From positions 242,896-306,895 of the forward strand of contig JAIPEN010000005.1 of the NCBI GenBank assembly GCA_021737145.1: DNA of 64,000 nt. The letters are read 5' to 3'. A program made the translations under genes and the position numbers. Origin of the DNA: Desulfarculaceae bacterium. Lineage in GTDB: Bacteria; Desulfobacterota; Desulfarculia; Desulfarculales; Desulfarculaceae. Below the pieces are notes generated by a model, which was given only the letters and a program-made list of their open reading frames with translations, was not told where the DNA came from and made no database searches. Shown in pieces: positions 55,726 through 63,579 of the stretch (positions are counted from its first letter, which is position 1; each line of letters starts with the position of its first letter).

Positions 55726-56826
55726 CTACTTCTTTTCCAAAAACGGCGGCCGGGCGCCCAGGGGGCCGTAGCGCTTGGCCATGGCCGCGTACACCGGCTT
55801 GCCGTTCAAAAAGGCGTAGAGCTCGTCGGCCTTGGCCACCAGGTCCACGTCGGCAAAGGCCCCCGGCTTGAGCACCTTGCCGATGGCATAGGCGTCGGCC
55901 AGGGCGGTGCCCAGGTTGGTGGTGTACCAGTTGAAGGGAAAGAGCACGTACACCCGGCCCTTTTGGAAGGCGCTCAGGTTGTTGTAAAAGCCGGGCTTCT
56001 TGGCGTAGTCCGTGGCCACCAGGTTCAGGCCGCCGCCATCCACGAAGATCACCGGCGGGTTCAGGGCCAAGAGCTTTTCCTTGTCCACCATCAGGTGGCC
56101 GCCCTTGGCCTGGCTGGTGGCCAGGTTCTTGGCCCCCACCCAGCGGAAGGGCAGGTACTTGGGGTCCGTGCTCTCCAGGCCGTGCACCCCCTTGTAACCG
56201 ATGCCGCCCACGTAGGCCGCCGGGGCCTGCTTGCCCTTGGCGCCCCGCTGGGCCAGGTCCTTTTGCTGGGCCAAAAGGTAGTCCACCACCTCCCGGGCCC
56301 GCTGCTGCTGGTTGACCACCTTGCCGGCCAGGAGGATGGAGTCCAGCACCACCTTGCTGAAAGAGGCGAAGGGGCCGTAGGAAAGCACCACCACCGGAAT
56401 CTTGAGCAGGTTTTGCAGGCGGTCGGCCTTGTCCTTTTGCAGATAGGTGACAAACACCACCTGGGGCTTCACCCTGAGCACGCCCTCCAAGTCGGGCAGG
56501 TTGTTGATGGCCGAGACGCCGCCGGGGGTGATGGTGGGCAGCTTGCCCAGCTCGGGGTGGGCGTAGTAATAAGGCCGCCCACCGGGGAAGCGTTTCTCAA
56601 AGCCCTCGATGCCCACCAACTTGCCGGTGGCCCGCAGATACACGATCAGGCGCAGGCAGCCCGGTCCCAGGCAGATCACCCGGTTCACCGAGGCGGGCAC
56701 CGTGACCTTGCGGCCGGCCAGGTCGGTGATGGTGGGGCCGTCGGCGGCCAGGGCGGGCGCGGTCATGAGCGCCAGGCAGGCCGCCAAGACGGCGGCGAGC
56801 AGGCGATGGGATTTCAAACGGGTCAT
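55726..56826 (-). CDS. metal-complex ABC transporter binding protein (BtuF/FecB class)
   Basis: A 366-residue periplasmic protein with a signal peptide (MTRLKSHRLLAAVLAACLALMTAPALA-A). ITDLAGRKVTVPASVNRVICLGPGCLRLIVYL is the N-lobe signature of the siderophore/heme/cobalamin class (Peripla_BP_2); KPQVVFVTYLQKDKADRLQ and VPVVVLSYGPFASF type strands and a long backbone helix follow. An unusual region (YVGGIGYKGVHGLESTDPKYLPFRWVGAKNLA) is shared by receptors that accept molybdenum/tungsten- or nickel-type complexes in anaerobes, to my recollection; this is weak. The start ATG 56826 follows CAGGAGTG; the track ORF to 57501 is in the ATPase region. Confidence 0.85.
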   Translation of the reverse strand: MTRLKSHRLLAAVLAACLALMTAPALAADGPTITDLAGRKVTVPASVNRVICLGPGCLRLIVYLRATGKLVGIEGFEKRFPGGRPYYYAHPELGKLPTITPGGVSAINNLPDLEGVLRVKPQVVFVTYLQKDKADRLQNLLKIPVVVLSYGPFASFSKVVLDSILLAGKVVNQQQRAREVVDYLLAQQKDLAQRGAKGKQAPAAYVGGIGYKGVHGLESTDPKYLPFRWVGAKNLATSQAKGGHLMVDKEKLLALNPPVIFVDGGGLNLVATDYAKKPGFYNNLSAFQKGRVYVLFPFNWYTTNLGTALADAYAIGKVLKPGAFADVDLVAKADELYAFLNGKPVYAAMAKRYGPLGARPPFLEKK

Positions 56827-56831
56827 CGGGT

Positions 56832-57638
56832 TCACTCCTGGGTGTGTCGATGTGATGCGGGGCTGGCAAGGTTGTGAGAGACCGAGGCCTGGGGAATCAC
56901 CACCCGGTGGCCTTCCACCTCGGCCAGCACCGCTTCCACGCCGTAGACCTCGCGGATGTGCTGGCCGGTGAGCTCGGCCGGGGTGATAAGGGCGTGCACC
57001 CGGCCCTGGACCATGAGCACCAGGCGGTCCAGATAGCGCAGGGCCAGATTTACGTCGTGCAGGCACACCGCCGCGCCCAGGCCCTGGCGGCGCACCGCGC
57101 CCACCAGCAGCTCCATGACCTCCAACTGGTTGCGCAGGTCCAGGTTGCTGGTGGGCTCGTCCAAAAGCAGCAGATGGGGCTCCTGGGCCAGGGCCCGCGC
57201 GATGATCACCTTTTGGGCTTCGCCTCCGCTGAGGCTGGCCACCTGCCTGAGGGCCAGATGATCCAGGCCCATCTGGGTCAGCACCCCGCTGACCACATCC
57301 AGGTCGTGGGCCGTGGCGTTCCATTGGATGTGGGGCTTGCGTCCCAGGAGCACCGCGTCGAACACGCTGAGCGGCTCGCGCTCCTGGCTCTGGGCCACAT
57401 AGCCGATGAGCCGGGCGATCTCCACCCCCCCCAGCTTGGCCAGGTTCTGGTCCTCCACCATGACCACCCCCCGGGAGGGGCGCAGGATGCGGTCCAGGCA
57501 CTTGAGCAGGGTGGACTTGCCCGCGCCGTTGACCCCCAGGATGCCCACCGTTTCGCCGTGCAGCAGCGAAAGGTTCAGGCCCCGGAGCACCTCGTGGCCG
57601 TTGTAGCCGAAGTGCAGATCTGTGGCCTCCAGGGTCAT
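56832..57638 (-). CDS. FecE/BtuD-class ABC transporter ATPase
   Basis: A 268-residue ATPase of the iron-siderophore/cobalamin importer class. Walker A GVNGAGKST, Q-loop YVAQSQEREPLSVFDAVLLGRKP, signature SLSGGEAQKVIIARALAQ, Walker B LLLLDEPTSNLDL, and a switch His in CLHDVNLALRYLDRLVLM. The start ATG at 57638 overlaps the permease stop. Intact and complete; pairs with the permease encoded next to it. Confidence 0.92.
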   Translation of the reverse strand: MTLEATDLHFGYNGHEVLRGLNLSLLHGETVGILGVNGAGKSTLLKCLDRILRPSRGVVMVEDQNLAKLGGVEIARLIGYVAQSQEREPLSVFDAVLLGRKPHIQWNATAHDLDVVSGVLTQMGLDHLALRQVASLSGGEAQKVIIARALAQEPHLLLLDEPTSNLDLRNQLEVMELLVGAVRRQGLGAAVCLHDVNLALRYLDRLVLMVQGRVHALITPAELTGQHIREVYGVEAVLAEVEGHRVVIPQASVSHNLASPASHRHTQE

Positions 57639-58741
57639 GAGCGGTTCCCCTTGAGCAGCAGGTAAAGGAACAGAGGCGCGCCCATGAAGGAGGTGAGCAC
57701 CCCCACCGGCAGGCTGCCCGAACCCACCAGCAGGCGGCCCATGGTGTCCGCGGCCAGCAGGAGCAGGGAGCCCACCAGGCCGGAGCAGGGCACCAGCAGG
57801 CGGTGGTCGCCGCCCACCAGGCGGCGGCTGATGTGCGGGGCCAACAGGCCCAAAAAGGCGATGATGCCGTGGAAGGAGGTGGCCAGGGCCACCAGCAGCG
57901 AGGCCAGCAACATGCCCACCAGCCTGAGGGTGGTGACGTTCACCCCCAGGCCCTGGGCGGTCTCCTCGCCGGCCAACAGGGCGTTCAAGTCCCAGCGGCG
58001 GCGCAGGAAGTAGCCGCTCACCAGCAGGGTGGCCACGGCCAGCAGGCCGATCTCGCGCCAGGTGGAGCGGGCCACGTCGCCGAAGCTCCAAAAGACCACG
58101 GTGGCGATCTCGGTCTCGGTGGCGAAGTATTGCACCAGGATGGTGCCGGACAAGAACAGGGAGGACATGGCCACCCCGGCCAGGATGACCGAAGCGGCGC
58201 TCATCCGGCGCAGGCGGGCCAGGAGCAGGATAACCGCGGTGGCGGCCATGGCTCCGGCAAAGGCCATCAGGGTTACCGCGTAGAGCCGGGAGAACATGAA
58301 GATGCCGGAATCGGAGGTGTAGAGACCGCTGGTGGTCACGGAGCCGGCCCCCAGGAACACGATGGCAAAGGCCGCCCCGAACATGGCCCCGTGGCTCATG
58401 CCCAGGGTGAAGGGCGAGGCCAGGGGGTTGCGCAGCAGGCTCTGGGTCAACAGGCCCGACAGGCCCAGGCCCCAGCCGGTGACCAGGGCGGCGGTGATGC
58501 GCGGCAGGCGGATGGACCACACCACCACCTCCGAAGCGCCCTCCCCCCTGCCCAGCAGAATAAGCAGCACCTTGTAGGGCGAGAGGTCGTAAGAGCCCAC
58601 GGCAACCGCCTGCAGGCCCAGCAGGATGGTGGCCACCCCCAGGGCGATCAGGAGCAGATAGCGCCGCTTGAGGCCCGCGCCGTAGCGTTGGGTCAGACCC
58701 TGGGCACCGGGGCGGGGCAGGCTGGCTGGGTGGCTCTTCAT
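57635..58741 (-). CDS. FecCD-family ABC transporter permease
   Basis: A 368-residue inner-membrane permease of the FecCD/BtuC type with about ten helices. Family features: RLPRITAALVTGWGLGLSGLLTQSLLRNPLASPFTLGMSHGA near the N-terminus, GEETAQGLGVNVTTLRLVGMLLASLLVA (the cytoplasmic coupling segment), and FLGLLAPHISRRLVGGDHRLLVPCSGLVGSLLLLAADTMGR. It should act as a homodimer. Stop and ATPase start overlap (ATGA). Confidence 0.92.
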   Translation of the reverse strand: MKSHPASLPRPGAQGLTQRYGAGLKRRYLLLIALGVATILLGLQAVAVGSYDLSPYKVLLILLGRGEGASEVVVWSIRLPRITAALVTGWGLGLSGLLTQSLLRNPLASPFTLGMSHGAMFGAAFAIVFLGAGSVTTSGLYTSDSGIFMFSRLYAVTLMAFAGAMAATAVILLLARLRRMSAASVILAGVAMSSLFLSGTILVQYFATETEIATVVFWSFGDVARSTWREIGLLAVATLLVSGYFLRRRWDLNALLAGEETAQGLGVNVTTLRLVGMLLASLLVALATSFHGIIAFLGLLAPHISRRLVGGDHRLLVPCSGLVGSLLLLAADTMGRLLVGSGSLPVGVLTSFMGAPLFLYLLLKGNRS

Positions 58742-58807
58742 GCTAGATGTATTCTCTCCGCGTTTTTGGTTGGGCGGGGCCGCCGGGGCCGCCCCGCCCG
58801 TGGCTCT

Positions 58808-60721
58808 TTAGAAGCTGAACTCCACGCCCAGCATGCCGTTGATGCCGGGCATGGGATAGCCGGGCTTGTACTCGTAGTCCTGGTTGGTCAGGTTTTCGCC
58901 CGAGGCGAACACCTTCATGTCCAGGCCGCGCACCTTGAACTCGTAGCTCAGCTTGGCGTTGAAGATGATGAAGCCGTCCACCTGGGCCCGCGAGCCGGCG
59001 TAGCGGGTGTCGCTCACGTAGTAGTCGCTCAGGTACATGGTGTCCACACTGACCATGAAGCCGGGATAAAAGCGCCAGTTGGCCCCGGCCGAGCCGCTCC
59101 ACTCGGGCGCGTAGGGGGTGTCTTCCGGGCTGCGGTCGATGTAGGTGGCGCCCACGAACAGGGCCAGGTCGTCGATGGGGTTGAAGGTGATGGTGCCTTC
59201 CACGCCCTGGTTGTTGAAGTCGCCGATGTTCTCCCAGTGGGGCGGGCCGTAGACCAGCACCAGGCGGTCGCTGCCCTGGTCGCGGAAATAGGTCAGGTCC
59301 GCCTTGACCCAGGGGGCGAAGCGGTGGGCCACGCCGATCTCGAAGTGGTTGAGCTCCTCGGGCTTGAGGTCCTCCCACAGCTCGTTGTGCCAGAACAGGT
59401 TGGACTGCTGCACCACGTAGACCCCGGGGTAGTTGTAGGTGTGGGCGAAGTTGGCGTGCAGTTCGCTCTGCTCATAGCGCAGGATGGCCCCCACCTGGTA
59501 GCCCACCTCGTTGCTGAACTCGCTGTGGTCGAAGTAGCGCAGGCCGGCCGAGGGAGTGAAGGTGAAATCGCCCAGCTTGAACTCCTGGCTCAGGGCGGCG
59601 TAGGGCTGGGTGAGGCGGAAGGTCTCCTTGTTGCCCCCTTTTTGGCTGCCCGTGGCGCTGACGATGAGCACCTTGCCCGAGATGTAGTCCAGGTCCAGGC
59701 CCATGGTGAGGGCCCCGCCCTCCCACATGGTCAGGGTCTGGCGGGCCCGGGCCCCGTAGTTGTCGTAGTCGGTGCGGGTGTCACTGCCGTCGCTCTGGTC
59801 CTGCCAGTCCAGGTGGCCCCCGTCCCAGTAGGCCTTCACATAGCCGTGGCCCCAGTCGTAGTGGTTCTCCAGCTTGGCGATGCTCACCGTGTCGCGGGTC
59901 TTGAAGGTGCCGTCGCTGAGCTCGGGATGGCCTTCCGGGCCGGGGTCCTCGGACCAGTTGTTGGTGTTGTTGACCAGCAGGCTGAAACGGAGGTGGTCGT
60001 TGAAGCTGTAGCCGATGTTGCCGTAATAGTTTTGCAGCGAGCCGCCGGCGTTGTCGCGCTGGCCGTCGCTGGAGCGGTAGCTCTGCACCAGATAGTAGTC
60101 GAAGTCAGCCACCTTGCCGCCGGTCTGGGCCACCTCCACCAGGGTGTTGAAGGAGCCGCCGGAGAGCTTGAACTTGCCGGAATAGCCCTCCTCGCGCTGG
60201 TACTTGGGCACCAGGTTTATCACCGCGAAGGAGTTGTTGCCGAACAAGACCGGCTGGGCCCCCTTGTACACCTCGATGGCGTGCACGTTGTCGATGCTCA
60301 ACATGTCCATCACCGAGTGGTTCCAAACCCCCACCACCATGGGGATGCCGTCCAGGGTGGTGACGATGTCCTGGCCCGGCCTGCCGGTGCCCATGCCGCG
60401 GATGAACACCGCGCCGCCCGCGCCGCCGCCAAAGGAACCCACCGGGTTGTGGCGGCTGATGACCACGCCAGGAGTGCGCCGAAGGGCCGAGGGAAGGTCG
60501 TTGGCGTTGAGGTCGTCGATCTGCTGCTCGCTGACCACGGTGACCTCGTTGGCCAGGTCGTTGACCTGGTTGCCCTCGATAATGGGCGAGGCCACCACCA
60601 CCATCTCGCTCTTGGCGGTATCACCTTTTTCTTCATCCGCGGCCCAGGCCAGCCCACAGGGGAACACGATAAAAAACGCCAACGCCGCCAGGGCGCCCAA
60701 TCTTGCCGCAAAGCCGACCAT
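58808..60721 (-). CDS. TonB-dependent outer-membrane receptor
   Basis: A 637-residue receptor. A signal peptide (ARLGALAALAFFIVFPCGLAWA-A) is followed by a TonB-box-like segment (SEMVVVASPII), the plug domain (DLPSALRRTPGVVISRHNP ... AVFIRGMGTGRPGQDIVTTLDGIPM) and a 22-strand-type barrel ending GVEFSF, a normal C-terminal Phe. It imports a metal complex or vitamin through the outer membrane with TonB energy and feeds the binding protein encoded downstream. The ATG at 60721 is chosen since AGGAGAGG lies four bases before it; the track ATG (60739) is the start of that very site. A GC-rich hairpin lies between its stop and the permease gene (58772-58799). Confidence 0.9.
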   Translation of the reverse strand: MVGFAARLGALAALAFFIVFPCGLAWAADEEKGDTAKSEMVVVASPIIEGNQVNDLANEVTVVSEQQIDDLNANDLPSALRRTPGVVISRHNPVGSFGGGAGGAVFIRGMGTGRPGQDIVTTLDGIPMVVGVWNHSVMDMLSIDNVHAIEVYKGAQPVLFGNNSFAVINLVPKYQREEGYSGKFKLSGGSFNTLVEVAQTGGKVADFDYYLVQSYRSSDGQRDNAGGSLQNYYGNIGYSFNDHLRFSLLVNNTNNWSEDPGPEGHPELSDGTFKTRDTVSIAKLENHYDWGHGYVKAYWDGGHLDWQDQSDGSDTRTDYDNYGARARQTLTMWEGGALTMGLDLDYISGKVLIVSATGSQKGGNKETFRLTQPYAALSQEFKLGDFTFTPSAGLRYFDHSEFSNEVGYQVGAILRYEQSELHANFAHTYNYPGVYVVQQSNLFWHNELWEDLKPEELNHFEIGVAHRFAPWVKADLTYFRDQGSDRLVLVYGPPHWENIGDFNNQGVEGTITFNPIDDLALFVGATYIDRSPEDTPYAPEWSGSAGANWRFYPGFMVSVDTMYLSDYYVSDTRYAGSRAQVDGFIIFNAKLSYEFKVRGLDMKVFASGENLTNQDYEYKPGYPMPGINGMLGVEFSF

Positions 60722-60782
60722 TTTTCCTCTCCTCGACATGCCAGCGCGCCGTCTTCATGGTCAGCCTTGTTCGCCGGTAAAT

Positions 60783-60829
60783 AAAAAAAACCAGAAGGAC
60801 CGGGGGCTAACGCCCCTTTCGCCTTCTGG
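60783..60829 (-). promoter_or_regulatory. attenuator-type terminator in the TonB operon leader
   Basis: On the minus strand CCAGAAGG ... GGGGC-GTTA-GCCCC ... CCTTCTGG is followed by TTTTTTTT: a full intrinsic terminator between the promoter and the start codon of the TonB receptor gene. There is no minus-strand gene upstream that it could end, so it must attenuate the leader transcript. The preceding leader (about 60830-60890) holds GCGCT-AGAA-AGCGC and could be a ligand-sensing domain. Confidence 0.75.
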
Positions 60830-60890
60830 CTGGTGATTCTCTATGGATTTTGCCGCTAAACCTACGCGCTTTCTAGCGCATGTTGAATAA

Positions 60891-60919
60891 CCAGTAGCAC
60901 TGACCGGGAATTGTGTCAA
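60891..60919 (-). promoter_or_regulatory. candidate promoter of TonB operon
   Basis: On the minus strand TTGACA (60914-60919), 17 bases, then TACTGG (60891-60896). The -35 is perfect and the -10 weak, as expected for an activated or iron/metal-regulated promoter. It would give a leader of about 160 bases that includes the attenuator. Confidence 0.45.
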
Positions 60920-60984
60920 GCGAACCATGGGGCCTTGGCGGCCATGGCGCGCGCTTGCGAGGCAATACCCCAAAATTTTATGGT

Positions 60985-60999
60985 ATTTCAAAATGAAAT
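60985..60999. promoter_or_regulatory. 15-bp palindrome, candidate activator site (copy 1)
   Basis: ATTTCA-AAA-TGAAAT, perfect 6-base arms, upstream of the sigma-54 activator gene. The same 15-mer (reverse complement) occurs at 62437-62451 after the gene. Candidate enhancer site for the activator encoded between them. Confidence 0.65.
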
Positions 61000-61054
61000 G
61001 GGTACAATTCAGGCAGGCGGGCGCTGGAGCCCGCCCCACCCGCGAGGCCGCGTA

Positions 61055-62401
61055 ATGAGCAATCCCACCCCCAGCGCCCCCTCCCAAGGGCTCACCGAGC
61101 TGATCCTGGACTCCATCACCGAGGGGGTCTTCACCGTGGACCCCGGCATGCGCATCCAGAGCTTCAATCAGGCGGCCCAGAACATCACCGGCATCAGCCA
61201 GGCCGAGGCGGTGGGCAAGAAGTGCCGCGAGATCCTCAGGGCGGGGATCTGCGGGGGGAACTGTCCCCTGAGCAAGTCCATGGCCACCGGCGACCCCGGC
61301 CTGGAGGTGGACGTGGAGATCACCGGCTCCGACGGCAACCTGATCCCGGTGCGCATCCGCACCGCGGTGCTGCGCGACGCCCAGGGCCGGGTGGTGGGCG
61401 GGGTGGAGACCTTCCGCGACCTGAGCGACATGCACCACCTGCTCAAGCGCATCACCGAGGGCTACACCTTCTGCGACTTGAAGGGCAAGTCCGAGCCCAT
61501 GCGCCAGCTCTTCCGGGTGTTGCCCGAGGCGGCCCGCTCCGGGGCCACGGTGCTCATCCGGGGCGAGTCGGGCACCGGCAAGGAGCTGGTGGCCCGGGCC
61601 CTGCACGACCTTTCGCCACGCCACGAGGGCCCCTTTGTGGCGGTAAACTGCGCAGCCATACCCGAGGCGCTCATGGAGAGCGAGCTCTTCGGCCACGTGC
61701 GGGGCGCCTTCACCGGGGCCGACCGGGAGCGCCAGGGCCGCCTGGCCGCCGCCCAGGGAGGCACCCTGTTCCTGGACGAGATTGGCGACCTGCCCCTGGC
61801 CCTGCAGGTGAAGCTGCTCAGGGCTTTGGACAGCGGGGAGTATTCGCCCCTGGGCAGCAACCAGGCCCGCCAGGCCGAGGTGCGGGTGGTGGCCGCCACC
61901 CACCGCGACCTGGAGGCCGAGATGTCGCGGGGCGCCTTTCGCCAGGACCTCTACTACCGGCTGAACGTGGTGGAGCTGAAGCTGCCCCCCCTCCGGGACC
62001 GGCGCGAGGACATCCCCTTGCTGGTGGGGCACTTTCTGGAGCGCCTGGCCGCCGAGCGCGGCGAGCCGGTGCGCCGGGTGAACCAGGCCGCCCTGGCCCG
62101 GCTCATGGAATACCCCTGGCCGGGCAATGTGCGCGAGCTGCAAAACGCCCTGGAGCACGCCCTGGTGTTGGCCCGGGGACGGGCCCTGGAGGTGCGCCAT
62201 TTGCCGGCCAACCTGCAGAACGCCCCGGTGGGAGCGGCGGACCAGTCCGCAGCCCAGCTAAACCTGGAGCAGCGGGAGCGCGCGGCCATGGAGCAGGCCC
62301 TGGCCCTGAACCAGGGGCACCGGGGGCGCACCGCCGCCTCGCTGGGCATCTCGCCCACCACCCTGTGGCGCAAGATGAAAAAGTACGGCTTGATCGGCTA
62401 G
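61055..62401 (+). CDS. sigma-54-dependent Fis-family activator with PAS domain
   Basis: A 448-residue enhancer-binding protein. Residues 10-125: PAS domain (DSITEGVFTVDPGMRIQSFNQAAQNITGIS) with a Cys-rich insert (CREILRAGICGGNCPLS) that could bind a cluster or sense redox state. Residues 145-380: AAA+ domain with GESGTGKE (Walker A), GAFTGAD (sigma-54 contact loop), LFLDEIGDLP (Walker B) and YPWPGNVRELQN. C-terminus: Fis-type HTH GHRGRTAASLGISPTTLWRKMKKYG. ATG 61055 is preferred, with GAGG upstream; the track ORF from 60911 lacks homology before it. It closely resembles the regulator of the orange-protein (orp) operons of Desulfovibrio. Confidence 0.92.
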   Translation: MSNPTPSAPSQGLTELILDSITEGVFTVDPGMRIQSFNQAAQNITGISQAEAVGKKCREILRAGICGGNCPLSKSMATGDPGLEVDVEITGSDGNLIPVRIRTAVLRDAQGRVVGGVETFRDLSDMHHLLKRITEGYTFCDLKGKSEPMRQLFRVLPEAARSGATVLIRGESGTGKELVARALHDLSPRHEGPFVAVNCAAIPEALMESELFGHVRGAFTGADRERQGRLAAAQGGTLFLDEIGDLPLALQVKLLRALDSGEYSPLGSNQARQAEVRVVAATHRDLEAEMSRGAFRQDLYYRLNVVELKLPPLRDRREDIPLLVGHFLERLAAERGEPVRRVNQAALARLMEYPWPGNVRELQNALEHALVLARGRALEVRHLPANLQNAPVGAADQSAAQLNLEQRERAAMEQALALNQGHRGRTAASLGISPTTLWRKMKKYGLIG

Positions 62402-62416
62402 ATTATTTCGCCTCTT

Positions 62417-62451
62417 CGTTCATTCTGAAATAACACATTTCATTTTGAAAT
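62417..62451. promoter_or_regulatory. tandem activator sites upstream of mrp (copy 2 and partial copy)
   Basis: ATTTCA-TTT-TGAAAT (62437-62451) is the exact reverse complement of the palindrome at 60985. A degenerate copy, CGTTCA-TTC-TGAAAT (62417-62431), has its centre exactly 20 bases (two helical turns) away. The centres lie roughly 110 and 130 bases before the expected start of the mrp transcript, the usual place for sigma-54 enhancers. Confidence 0.7.
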
Positions 62452-62529
62452 TAACGGCCCCCGACCCCTTTGCTGGGGCTGGTTCGCCTATTGGGCGCGA
62501 TATCAGTATGTTGTAGCCTCAGGTCCGGG

Positions 62530-62546
62530 TTGGTACGGGAATTGTA
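62530..62546 (+). promoter_or_regulatory. sigma-54 (-24/-12) promoter
   Basis: TTGGTACGGGAATTGTA matches the consensus TTGGCACG-N4-TTGCA: GG at 62532-62533 and G(T) at 62544-62545, exactly ten bases apart. It lies upstream of mrp and downstream of the candidate enhancer sites. Confidence 0.8.
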
Positions 62547-62715
62547 TATCTAGTCAGCCAGCCTGGGTCTCGCGGTTTGGCCCAGTCTCATAAGCCTCCG
62601 TAGCAAACCGGTGAGAGAGGACCCTTAGTTCCAACCTTTCATATCGCCTGTGCGAGCCCCGGGCCCCGGCGGAATATGCCGCCGGGGCCCAGCCGGGGCG
62701 CCGAGAGAGAGCAGC

Positions 62716-63576
62716 ATGAGCCAAGACACCACCATCCCCATGGCGCCGGGCCCCGGGGCCGCGCCACAAGCCGACCCCCTGGACGAGCGCCTCAGCCAGT
62801 CCTTGGCCGGCATTAAACACAAAATCCTGGTCATGAGCGGCAAGGGCGGGGTGGGCAAGTCCACCGTGGCCGCCCAACTGGCCCTGGGCCTGGCCTCGCG
62901 GGGCAAGGCCGTGGGCCTGCTGGACGTGGACCTGCACGGGCCCTCCATCCCCCGGATGCTGGGGGTGCCGGGTCACGCCCGGGTCATGGAGGCCGAGCAG
63001 CTCATCGATCCGGTGGTGATCGAGGACGGGCTCAAGGTCATGAGCGTGGAGCTGCTGCTGCCCAACAAGGAAAGCTCCATCATCTGGCGGGGCCCCATGA
63101 AGATCGGGGTGATCAAGCAGCTCATGGGCGACGTGAACTGGGGCGGCTTGGACTACCTGGTGATCGACGCCCCTCCGGGCACCGGCGACGAGCCCCTGAC
63201 CGTGGCCCAGGAGGTCAAGGACGCCCGGGCGGTGCTGGTGACCTCTCCCCAAGAGATCGCCCTGGCCGACCTGCGTAAGTCCCTGGACTTCTGCGTCCAG
63301 GTGGAGCTGCCCATTCTGGGCCTGGTGGAGAACATGGCCGGGCTGACCTGCCCCCATTGCGGCGGCGAGATCGACCTGTTGGGGCACGGCGGCGGCGCGG
63401 CCACGGCCCAGCGCTTCAGCCTGGAGGTGCTGGGCAGCCTGCCCTGGGACCCGAAAATGAGGGCGGCGGCCGACAGCGGAAAACTGATTTCATACATGGC
63501 CCGAGAGGCGGGCCAGGACACCCCCTGGGGCGCCCTGGTGGAGAGCGTGCTCGCGGCCTACGGCGAAGGGAACTGA
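62716..63576 (+). CDS. Mrp/NBP35-type P-loop ATPase
   Basis: A 286-residue ParA/MinD-family ATPase of the iron-sulfur carrier group. Deviant Walker A SGKGGVGKST, switch I DVDLHGPSIPRMLG, Walker B LDYLVIDAPPGTGDE, and the cluster-binding pair CPHCGG near the C-terminus. Mrp proteins carry and transfer [4Fe-4S] clusters in an ATP-dependent way; those of orp loci work with small NifX/orange proteins. GAGAGAGAGC precedes the ATG at 62716. The gene is controlled by a sigma-54 promoter, and the NifX-like gene follows after three bases. Confidence 0.9.
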   Translation: MSQDTTIPMAPGPGAAPQADPLDERLSQSLAGIKHKILVMSGKGGVGKSTVAAQLALGLASRGKAVGLLDVDLHGPSIPRMLGVPGHARVMEAEQLIDPVVIEDGLKVMSVELLLPNKESSIIWRGPMKIGVIKQLMGDVNWGGLDYLVIDAPPGTGDEPLTVAQEVKDARAVLVTSPQEIALADLRKSLDFCVQVELPILGLVENMAGLTCPHCGGEIDLLGHGGGAATAQRFSLEVLGSLPWDPKMRAAADSGKLISYMAREAGQDTPWGALVESVLAAYGEGN

Positions 63577-63579
63577 TTC

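Noticed and set aside
57803-60784. 993-residue plus-strand ORF opposite the permease and TonB genes
   Set aside because: GC-rich antisense shadow; the product is Gly/Gln/His/Val-rich with no family, while the minus frames encode complete known proteins.
60903-60918. Second sigma-54 promoter (TGACCGGGAATTGTG) on the plus strand
   Set aside because: It resembles the good site at 62530 but has GA instead of GG and a spacing of nine instead of ten; it also lies upstream of the palindrome, the wrong order for an enhancer.
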